Source: Nitrospinota bacterium
Lineage (GTDB): Bacteria; Nitrospinota; Nitrospinia; Nitrospinales; Nitrospinaceae
Assembly: GCA_027298165.1 (NCBI GenBank)
Contig: JAPUGN010000018.1
Location: 1 to 15,185 of the forward strand
DNA length: 15,185 nt
Reading direction: 5' to 3'
Within the stretch, counting starts at the first letter, position 1. Each line of letters begins with the position of its first letter. The position numbers and the translations under genes are program-made. A model generated the notes under the pieces. That model saw only the letters and a program-made list of their open reading frames with translations. It ran no database searches and had not been told where the DNA came from. Shown one piece after another: positions 7,632 through 13,695 of this stretch.

Positions 7632-8217
7632 ATGAGTACCGGAACCATAATTTTTTTAGGACTGTTTCTCTTCGGAATACTGGCGATCGTCGGTTATTTT
7701 ATTATGATCTACAACGGCCTGATCTCCCTGAAGGAAAACATCAAAAAATCCTGGTCGAACATCGACGTCATCCTCAAACAACGCCACGATGAACTTCCCA
7801 AACTGATTTCCGTGTGCGAGAGCTACGCGGAATTCGAACACGGTGTTCTGGACCGGCTCATGAAGGCCCGCGAAAAATATTTCAAGGCGAGCGGCGTCGC
7901 CAAAAAATCTGAGGCAAGCAATGAAATCACCGCCGCCTTGCAGGGAATCTTCGCCCTGGCGGAAAATTACCCGGACCTGAAGACCAACAAGAATTTCATG
8001 CAACTCCAAGGCCGCATCTCCCATCTGGAAGAAACCCTGGCGGGACCGGCGGGAATTCTACAACGACAGCGTCAACAACTACAACATCCGCATCAAACAG
8101 ATCCCGGACGTGTTTGTCGCCGGCATGCTTAATTATCAGGACGAGGTCATGTTCAAGGTCAGCGAAAAAGAGCGGCAGGACGTCAAAATCAATATCAAGT
8201 TGCCCAAGTTCACCTGA
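7632..8217 (+). pseudogene. lemA: LemA family protein, interrupted by a one-base frameshift
   Basis: LemA is a membrane-anchored, coiled-helix protein. An N-terminal helix (about 4-26) is followed by YNGLISLKENIKKSWSNIDV, the typical LemA start of the helical domain, and by YPDLKTNKNFMQLQ near residue 120. The reading frame from ATG 7632 then runs out of frame and would stop at 8132 with an unrelated tail. Removing one G from the GGG at 8042-8044 restores LADRREFYNDSVNNYN, the best-conserved LemA segment, and continues to TGA at 8215-8217, giving 194 residues, the normal family length. No other damage is seen, so this is either a sequencing/assembly error or a very recent mutation. AAGGA lies eight bases before the ATG; an in-frame TTG lies directly before it. 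The GIDE gene follows after 92 bp. Confidence 0.88.
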
Positions 8218-8309
8218 GCCGCTATGGAGTCAATCCCCAAAAGCATTTTTAATAGAATCATGTTAATACCCACCCACACGAATTACATTCTGGGTCTCTA
8301 AGCTCCATC

Positions 8310-9302
8310 ATGCCCACATCCTCCAACAATGAAGGCGATTTAATCATGGGGGCCGCGATCGGCGCGGTGGTAGGGGTCGTCTGGTTCATCAAGGGGTTCA
8401 AGGAACTCAAAACGAAACGCACTATTCAGGATATTCCCACCTCGAAAATCAACACCGGCGCCGTGGGCACGAATGTCGAGATCAAGGGGAACATCCTGGT
8501 GGAACAAGATAAAATGGTCACCGCCCCCATCTCCGGCCAACAGTGCGCCATTTACCACATCGAAATCCAAAAGGAGATGCGGCGTAAAAACAGCACCTAC
8601 TGGCATACCATCGATCAATTTTTCTCGCATGAAGGGTTTTATGTGGACGATCAGAGCGGGGCCACCGCCCTGGTGCTGGTCGACGGTGCACGCATCAACC
8701 GGGATGGGAAAACCCAAAACTTCTATGTCAATTCCAATAACTTCGACGAGATGCCTGATCTTTTAAGAAAGACTCTGACGGCAAACCAGACTAAGCTGAA
8801 AAAATTCAAGATCAAAAAAACGTCCTGGTTTTACGCTTCCAAATACCGGCTTCTGGAGTGGTGCTTCAGGCCCAATGAAGAGGTGTATGTTCTGGGCCAC
8901 GCGGAATCCGGCCTGCGCTTACAGAAAATCAAAAAACCCAAAATGAAATATTTCCTGCAGGCCAAAAAAGACATTCAAAAAAATGAAAAGCTAGCGGCCC
9001 GGTTCGATGCCAACCGCGACGGCAAACTGGATTTCAACGAACTGGAGCGGGGCGCCCAGATTCTGGCGCAGCGGCTGGCCGATAAATATTCCCAAAAAAA
9101 GCTTGAGGAGTTGATCCCCAAAACCAAATTAATCTTTAAGAAATTTAAATCCCACCCTTTTATTATCAGCAACTGCTCGGAAGGGGAACTGGTCCAGAAT
9201 ATGAGTACTTGGTCGTTGATCAAAATCTGGGGCGGCCCCGCGTTGACCGTCGCCTGCGCCATCTATCTCTATATCGCCCTGTCCAATTTGAATTTTATTT
9301 AA
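8310..9302 (+). CDS. GIDE-domain membrane protein with an EF-hand loop
   Basis: 330 residues. An N-terminal transmembrane helix (about 13-30) is followed by the short RTIQDIPTSKI element (37-47) and the GIDE domain (about 50-205). Landmarks are TAPISGQQCAIYHIEI and GFYVDDQSGATALVLVDGA, the fold shared with the membrane-embedded domain of mitochondrial E3 ligase MUL1. Bacterial homologues lack the RING finger, and none is present here, so ligase activity should not be assumed. A canonical calcium-binding loop DxNxDGxLDxxE spans D233-E244. A second transmembrane helix lies near 302-324. The middle part would face the same side between two anchors. M13 (8346) is an alternative start, with AAGG upstream; M1 has a weak ribosome-binding site. 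LemA and GIDE genes are often neighbours, suggesting a shared envelope function. Confidence 0.82.
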   Translation: MPTSSNNEGDLIMGAAIGAVVGVVWFIKGFKELKTKRTIQDIPTSKINTGAVGTNVEIKGNILVEQDKMVTAPISGQQCAIYHIEIQKEMRRKNSTYWHTIDQFFSHEGFYVDDQSGATALVLVDGARINRDGKTQNFYVNSNNFDEMPDLLRKTLTANQTKLKKFKIKKTSWFYASKYRLLEWCFRPNEEVYVLGHAESGLRLQKIKKPKMKYFLQAKKDIQKNEKLAARFDANRDGKLDFNELERGAQILAQRLADKYSQKKLEELIPKTKLIFKKFKSHPFIISNCSEGELVQNMSTWSLIKIWGGPALTVACAIYLYIALSNLNFI

Positions 9303-9365
9303 CGCGCCTTGCCCCCAATGCGCGGAGTCGATGGAAACCGACAGTCTCTCCGGGATACCCCTCGT

Positions 9366-10034
9366 TTAAGTACTGGTCCTCCACACTCTCCCTGCAATAA
9401 ATGAATACAGGTATGAGGCGAAGAAGCAAAAGGTGATGACGGGGGCTGTCAATGGAACTAACCAAGCGACAATCAACGAGATATTAACCAACCCGACCGC
9501 GGGAGCCGCTTTCGTTAAAGCCCTTACCATATAGTGCATGGGGTAGGGCAAGAGCATAGAAACGGTATTGAGAAGTAACACGGCGATCAGGGCTGGCACT
9601 GGGTTGAATCCAATATAGTTGGCTGTCAAGAGTATTAAAAGCATATGACGCATCAGTTCATTGGTGGGTGAACCCGTACTGATTTTTGCGGGAAAAGTTA
9701 TCCGGGAGGTAACACGAATTAAAATCGCGGTTACTGCCACAAGGCCGGCCATACTGCAAATAATCCCGTAGTGAAAGCCGAGGGTCATAACAAAAATTAT
9801 ATGCGCGACGGCGTCACAAACATTGTCCAACGTGCCTCCAAATTGGCTCTTAAGATTCAGCTTTGCGGCAAGAATGCCGTCGAGATCATCCATGATGTTG
9901 TTATAGATGATCAGCGGAACCAGATATTGAAAACCATTGTCTAAAAATAAAATGGAGAGCGGAAGGACGCCAAGAAGGGAAACAATATTAGGGAGGTTTT
10001 TGTAAATGAACTTTCGAACCAACGAAAGTTTCAT
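9366..10034 (-). CDS. CDP-alcohol phosphatidyltransferase family membrane protein
   Basis: 222 residues, polytopic, with hydrophobic segments at about 14-30, 75-108, 130-160, 172-196 and 198-215. The CDP-alcohol phosphotransferase motif is complete in spacing: D49-x2-D52-G53-x2-A56-A57-x8-G66-x3-D70-x3-D74. The four Asp that bind metal and nucleotide are all present, but the Arg of the usual DGxxAR is Ala (A57). The enzyme would join a CDP-activated alcohol to a second alcohol at the membrane, releasing CMP. The start overlaps the stop of the methyltransferase by 4 bp (ATGA), so the two are translationally coupled. Together with the LicC-like gene upstream this suggests headgroup or polyol-phosphate synthesis; the substrates are unknown. 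It ends 63 bp from the convergent GIDE gene. Confidence 0.85.
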   Translation of the reverse strand: MKLSLVRKFIYKNLPNIVSLLGVLPLSILFLDNGFQYLVPLIIYNNIMDDLDGILAAKLNLKSQFGGTLDNVCDAVAHIIFVMTLGFHYGIICSMAGLVAVTAILIRVTSRITFPAKISTGSPTNELMRHMLLILLTANYIGFNPVPALIAVLLLNTVSMLLPYPMHYMVRALTKAAPAVGLVNISLIVAWLVPLTAPVITFCFFASYLYSFIAGRVWRTST

Positions 10035-10867
10035 GGGTTGGGAGACGTTTCGCGGCTGGGCTCAACCAGAAAAAAATGGTTGGTCAGTTCAGGGAAGGCC
10101 ATCCCCATTGTCGAAGGAAGGTGGGTTATCCATGGATTTCCCAAGCGCAACCCCCAGTAAACCATACGCCCGATGAAGGGAAGGCACTGAAAATTTTCAG
10201 GCACATTCTCCTTCCATACCTGGATGGCTTCGCACCCCATTTGCATGAGCACATAAGGTTTATTCAAGCATGTTTGGGTCACAGAAAGACCGCATGTTTT
10301 GAATAGGCTGTGATAAGTCGGGACGGAACGGTATACGGCTTGGTAGTCGCCTTCCAGTGTCACCGTCCCATTTCGCACAGTGCTTTCGCGGCACAGGATA
10401 AAACCTCCCGGATTAAGAAATGATTTCAATTTCTGCAACAATGCGATGACATCGCCTTCGTTTAGATACATCAGCAGCCCACCGAGAAAGATCAGCGAAA
10501 AATGATCCTCTGGCTCAAAGGACAATACGTCGCCAAGGATGGGAGTGATATTGTCATACGCAGAGCAACGTTGTACCAGGGTCTTATATAACGACGTACT
10601 GGTTTCAACGGCAACGATCTTATCAAATTTCTGTGCGAAGTATTCTGCCCAATGCCCGACACCGCTTCCCAGGTCCAGCACGTTGCTGGCGCGATCAACA
10701 TGGGCTTGGCGGACCAGCTTTTGTACGATTCTGGACTCGCCGCGAAAGCGAAAGTGTCCTGCACTGGCGGGAAAACCAAATCCATCCATCACATAGGGTC
10801 CGAGAATAGATGATTCCGCTTTCTCCCAATAGCTGTTAACGATCGTATAGTCCAATGGTGTCGACAT
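10031..10867 (-). CDS. Class I SAM-dependent methyltransferase
   Basis: 278 residues with the Rossmann-type fold. Motif I is VLDLGSGVGHWAEYF (63-77), the acidic end of strand 2 is E88 (in VAVETS), D113 follows strand 3, and a FLNPGG loop lies near 150. The C-terminal part (about 190-278) is specific to this protein and carries several aromatic residues, with no membrane helix. The substrate cannot be read from sequence. Its place between a nucleotidyltransferase and a CDP-alcohol phosphotransferase suggests methylation of the headgroup, its precursor or the product, for example at an amine or hydroxyl. The stop overlaps the start of the phosphotransferase. The start is the ATG at 10867, 89 bp after the nucleotidyltransferase stop. 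Confidence 0.82.
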   Translation of the reverse strand: MSTPLDYTIVNSYWEKAESSILGPYVMDGFGFPASAGHFRFRGESRIVQKLVRQAHVDRASNVLDLGSGVGHWAEYFAQKFDKIVAVETSTSLYKTLVQRCSAYDNITPILGDVLSFEPEDHFSLIFLGGLLMYLNEGDVIALLQKLKSFLNPGGFILCRESTVRNGTVTLEGDYQAVYRSVPTYHSLFKTCGLSVTQTCLNKPYVLMQMGCEAIQVWKENVPENFQCLPFIGRMVYWGLRLGNPWITHLPSTMGMAFPELTNHFFLVEPSRETSPNP

Positions 10868-10932
10868 ATATCCGTGGTTTATGGGTTTAACAGTGGGTCG
10901 AAACTTTTTGGGAGGGATGTTCCAGAAGCAAT

Positions 10933-10951
10933 ACGCATGCAGTCCATGCGT
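10933..10951. repeat. Short perfect dyad between the nucleotidyltransferase and methyltransferase genes
   Basis: ACGCATG (10933-10939) and CATGCGT (10945-10951) form a 7-bp inverted repeat with a 5-nt loop in the 89-bp gap inside the three-gene cassette. It begins five bases after the nucleotidyltransferase stop codon as transcribed. There is no U-run, so it is not a clear terminator. It could be an mRNA processing or attenuation element. Confidence 0.3.
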
Positions 10952-10956
10952 CCGGC

Positions 10957-11739
10957 CTAAAGGGTCTCGTTAAAAGCCTCGATTTGATCCAAGATACGTT
11001 CGGCATTTTTCAGATCCTCGGCGGTATCGATTTCGTACCAGAGCTGAGGATCAAAGAATACTCCTTCAAGGGAAAGGCTGCCATTGGCAACCATTTCTTT
11101 GAAGACCGTCTCGTAATACTCGTTCACTTGACCGTTGGAGATATAAACTTCTAATCGTTTGAAGACTTTTTGCCATGAAAGCCATGACAAACTGTAAATA
11201 TTAACAGTCTTGAACATGCTTTTACGCATAGATCCGTTGTATACGTTAACGCCCATGTTAAAAGCTGAAACTCTATTCTGATTGTTCATGGATACGAGGG
11301 TCCCGCTCATCCAGGGTTGTACTGGTGAAATAGCGATTTTGTCGGGATAGAGAAAATCTTCCAGCAGAGAGTGATCGAAAATAAGATCACTTTCAATTAG
11401 AAGAGAAGATTCCTGAATTTTTTCCTCAGCCAGCCACAAGGAATAGATATTGTTGGTTGTTTGAAATAGCGGGTTCGTTACATATTCTATAGTCAGCCCA
11501 CCCCCATTTTTGCTCAGGAAACTTCGGATGCAATGTTCTAAATGCCCCACCACTACAACCAGCCGTTTAAATCCGTTGTCGAGAAGGCCGTCAACTAATA
11601 ATTGAAGAATAGGTTGGCCATTGACTTCTGTGAGGCATTTGGGAACAGAATCCGTATAGGGATGTAGACGGCTACCTGTACCGGCAGCCAGTAAACATGC
11701 AGTGGTAATACGGTTTTCCCTGGTGTAATAGTTTTCCAT
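10957..11739 (-). CDS. LicC-like sugar/alcohol-phosphate nucleotidyltransferase (likely cytidylyltransferase)
   Basis: 260 residues of the NTP-transferase (GT-A-like) fold. The nucleotide loop is LLAAGTGSRLHPYTDSVPK (16-34, shown within the limit), the metal-binding Asp is D118 (IESD), and the second acidic site is D238 in WYEIDTAEDL (234-243). The segments TNNIYSLWLA (94-103) and FKTVNIYSLS (176-185) resemble LicC-type phosphocholine, aminoethylphosphonate and related cytidylyltransferases more than sugar-nucleotide enzymes. It would form a CDP-activated alcohol from CTP, the substrate of the phosphotransferase downstream. The exact alcohol is not determined. The AT content looks higher than in the flanking ileS-lspA-lgt block, a hint of acquisition. 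The ribosome-binding site is weak (GGA nine bases upstream). Confidence 0.82.
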   Translation of the reverse strand: MENYYTRENRITTACLLAAGTGSRLHPYTDSVPKCLTEVNGQPILQLLVDGLLDNGFKRLVVVVGHLEHCIRSFLSKNGGGLTIEYVTNPLFQTTNNIYSLWLAEEKIQESSLLIESDLIFDHSLLEDFLYPDKIAISPVQPWMSGTLVSMNNQNRVSAFNMGVNVYNGSMRKSMFKTVNIYSLSWLSWQKVFKRLEVYISNGQVNEYYETVFKEMVANGSLSLEGVFFDPQLWYEIDTAEDLKNAERILDQIEAFNETL

Positions 11740-11899
11740 TTTGTAATCCGACTCGCATTTTTTTTAATTAAAAAAAGAAACTTAATCGAGGTCGGGGGGA
11801 GGCCTCTGGCAAACATTAATGCCTTTTGATCCGTGGCAAAAATGATTGACGCGGAACAACCTGGCGGTGAAAAAGAAGCTTTTTTACGAGTGGGTGTTT

Positions 11900-11927
11900 A
11901 CAATACTACAATATCCCCTAAAGTCAA
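11900..11927 (-). promoter_or_regulatory. Candidate promoter of the nucleotidyltransferase cassette
   Basis: Reading leftward, TTGACT (complement of 11922-11927, 5 of 6 matches) and TATTGT (complement of 11900-11905, 4 of 6) are 16 bp apart. The predicted start would give a leader of about 150 nt before the gene at 11739. The 11740-12000 gap is AT-rich. Apart from this promoter I see no gene or strong hairpin in it. Confidence 0.35.
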
Positions 11928-12000
11928 AGGATTTTAAAGACATTTTTCGCTCAGGTTTTTTCCAGTTGTGAACATTTTCTTTTTAAGGGAATGGGGGGCT

Positions 12001-12120
12001 AAAACCAAACTCATCTTCAAGAGACGGAAACCCGACCCTTTTGTCACCAGCAACCGTTCCGAGGCCTAACGGGTGAAACATATGGGCGGCGGGTTGGTGA
12101 TCAAAATCCGGGGCGCCCGA
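12001..12120 (+). pseudogene. Decayed internal fragment of a second GIDE-domain gene
   Basis: This stretch aligns without gaps to 9120-9239 of the intact GIDE gene, with about 84 of 120 bases identical by hand count. Translated, it reads KTKLIFKRRKPDPFVTSN then RSEA-stop-RVKHM, against KTKLIFKKFKSHPFIISN then CSEGELVQNM in the intact protein (its residues 271-298). Later, LVIKIRGA matches SLIKIWGG. The TAA at 12067-12069 replaces a codon in the SEGE region. Homology starts abruptly near 12001 and ends near 12117, before the last transmembrane helix. It covers only about 39 codons and has no start. It is a gene fossil, not a functional gene. Confidence 0.75.
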
Positions 12121-12286
12121 TGGATGCCAACAGGGCGGTCAGGACCACCAGCGGAATAAGGATCATCTTCTAAAGCCGGATGAAGATAACGCTCAACGGT
12201 TCGACGATGCGGGACGACTCGCCAGCCAGCAGCTGAAACAACCACGCCAGCGCCATCAGAATCTGCCAATGCAGTTTGTGTTGCAT
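12101..12286 (-). pseudogene. N-terminal remnant of a dicarboxylate/glutamate:cation symporter (DAACS family)
   Basis: From ATG 12284-12286 the minus strand reads KLHWQILMALAWLFQLLAGE, then VEPLSVIFIRL, then a TAG stop at codon 39 (12170-12172), then KMILIPLVVLTALLASIG. Removing the stop gives the first two helices of the GltP/DctA family, whose N-termini usually read like HWQI-LIALVLG ... GxLFIRLLKMIVIPLV. The TAG stands where the second Leu of RLLKM would be (TTG to TAG). Homology ends at about 12117, exactly where the GIDE fragment on the other strand ends; the remaining several hundred codons are missing. It lies just downstream of lgt on the same strand. The identification is from motif memory and no alignment was run. 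Confidence 0.6.
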
Positions 12287-12321
12287 GACATGATTCCCGA
12301 AACGAAGAGTTGAGGAAATGC

Positions 12322-13092
12322 TCAGGCGGGTTTTTGGTTACGGAGCCGGGCCAACATGAAAATCGAAAAGATCAGAACGAAAATCCCGATAAACTGGGAC
12401 GTGGACAGCATGTCCGGCACCGCATAACCGCGGTCGTCCCCCCGGTAAAACTCTATGATGAACCGGCCTATAGAATATAAAATACCGTATACCCAGAATA
12501 CCTGCCCGTTAAACGATTTGCGTTTGCGCAACCAGACCAGGACTCCAAAAATAATCAGCGCATTGAGGGAAAGACAAATCTGGGTGGGATGCAGGGCCAC
12601 GTTGAGAGGGGCAAGCGATTTGGGATCGGTAAACGTGATCGCCCACGCCGCATCAGTTCGAACTCCATAACAACAACCCGCGAAAAAACACCCCCAACGT
12701 CCAACCGCCTGCCCCAGGGCCAGACAGGGCGCGAGCACATCGGCCACCTGCCAGATGGGCAGTTTGTGTTTGACCATGTAGTACCAGGACACCGACACCG
12801 CGCCGATCAGCCCGCCGTAAAAGACCAGTCCGCCTTTCCAGAATTTGAGGACTTCGATGGGATTCGACAGAAAGTAACGGTACTCGACGATAATATAAAG
12901 GGCGCGGCCTCCCACCAGGGCGGCGAGGGCGATATAAAAACACAGGTCCAGGATTCTCTGCTGGTCCAGTCCATCCTGTTTCGCCCAGTGGGCGGCCAGC
13001 AGGATACCGGAAAAAAAGCCCGAGGCCACCATCAGGCCGTAGGTGAAAATCTTGAGGTTTAAAAAACCGAATTCGATGAGGATGGGATACAT
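12322..13092 (-). CDS. lgt: Prolipoprotein diacylglyceryl transferase
   Basis: 256 residues, an inner-membrane enzyme with about seven helices that moves diacylglyceryl from phosphatidylglycerol to the lipobox Cys of prolipoproteins. Signatures are GGLVFYGGLIGA (87-98), GRWGCFFAGCCYG (131-143, with R132 in the position of the essential Arg), HPTQ (168-171) and YSIGRFIIEFYRGDDRG (206-222). The Cys-rich GCFFAGCCYG form is the variant of Lgt that differs from the E. coli GRIGNFINGE form. The length is close to the usual 260-290. It lies 33 bp downstream of lspA, so the two lipoprotein-processing steps are encoded together. GGGG about seven bases before the ATG may serve as the ribosome-binding site. 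Confidence 0.95.
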   Translation of the reverse strand: MYPILIEFGFLNLKIFTYGLMVASGFFSGILLAAHWAKQDGLDQQRILDLCFYIALAALVGGRALYIIVEYRYFLSNPIEVLKFWKGGLVFYGGLIGAVSVSWYYMVKHKLPIWQVADVLAPCLALGQAVGRWGCFFAGCCYGVRTDAAWAITFTDPKSLAPLNVALHPTQICLSLNALIIFGVLVWLRKRKSFNGQVFWVYGILYSIGRFIIEFYRGDDRGYAVPDMLSTSQFIGIFVLIFSIFMLARLRNQKPA

Positions 13093-13125
13093 GGCTGAGC
13101 CCCGCTAAATGACTTCCATGAACAT

Positions 13126-13695
13126 TCAAGTGCTCTCGGGCGTGTCCGACGAACTATTGATTTGAGGAACCTTTCCGGACCGGATCAGGTCCGTGAACAT
13201 CAGGACCACTCCCACCGTGATACAGGAATCGGCGATATTGAACGCCGGCCAATGGTAACGGCCCACAAAGAGATCGATAAAATCGATGACTTCATGATAC
13301 AGGATACGGTCGATCAGGTTGCCGATCGCCCCGCTGAAAATAAGAATCAACGCGACCTGCACCATTTTCCGTTCCCGGGGCGTCTGATGAAAGAAGATCA
13401 GAATCGCGATAATGGCGATGAGAGAAAATCCGACAAACAAAAGAGTCTTGAATTGGGACGGTCCCTCCGCAAACAAACCGAACGCCACTCCCGGATTGCG
13501 GATATGGGTGATGGCAAAAAAACCGTCGATCACCATTTTAAAATGGCCCTGCGGAATATGGGTGGAAACCAGCAGCTTGGTATATTGATCCAGAATGATC
13601 AACACGTTGGAAGCCAGGAATAGGTAAAGATACCGGTTGCTCAAAACCTCAGGCCTTTGCCGATTCAAGATTAGTGACGCAACGGAGGCAGACAC
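13126..13695 (-). CDS. lspA: Lipoprotein signal peptidase II
   Basis: 189 residues, a four-helix inner-membrane aspartyl protease that cuts the signal peptide after lipid attachment by Lgt. Conserved blocks are DQYTK (36-40), RNPGVAFGLF (66-75), GNLIDR (125-130, catalytic D129) and AFNIADSCITVG (151-162, catalytic D156). The start is GTG (13693-13695) with GGA nine bases upstream; the N-terminus before helix one is about 20 residues, slightly longer than in E. coli, and no later Met start fits. With this start the gene overlaps the end of ileS by 47 bp. A Ser/Thr-rich tail (180-189) follows helix four. Confidence 0.95.
   Translation of the reverse strand: MSASVASLILNRQRPEVLSNRYLYLFLASNVLIILDQYTKLLVSTHIPQGHFKMVIDGFFAITHIRNPGVAFGLFAEGPSQFKTLLFVGFSLIAIIAILIFFHQTPRERKMVQVALILIFSGAIGNLIDRILYHEVIDFIDLFVGRYHWPAFNIADSCITVGVVLMFTDLIRSGKVPQINSSSDTPEST

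Noticed and set aside
9300..9322. CGCGC ... GCGCG hairpin between the convergent GIDE and phosphotransferase genes
   Set aside because: Only 5 bp with a 12-nt loop and no T-run, so it cannot be called a terminator.
11842..11937. 31-codon open frame in the gap before the GIDE fragment
   Set aside because: No ribosome-binding site or recognisable motif, and it overlaps the candidate leftward promoter.
12066..12269. 67-codon open frame on the minus strand
   Set aside because: It is in a different frame from the symporter remnant, which explains the same bases by recognisable homology.
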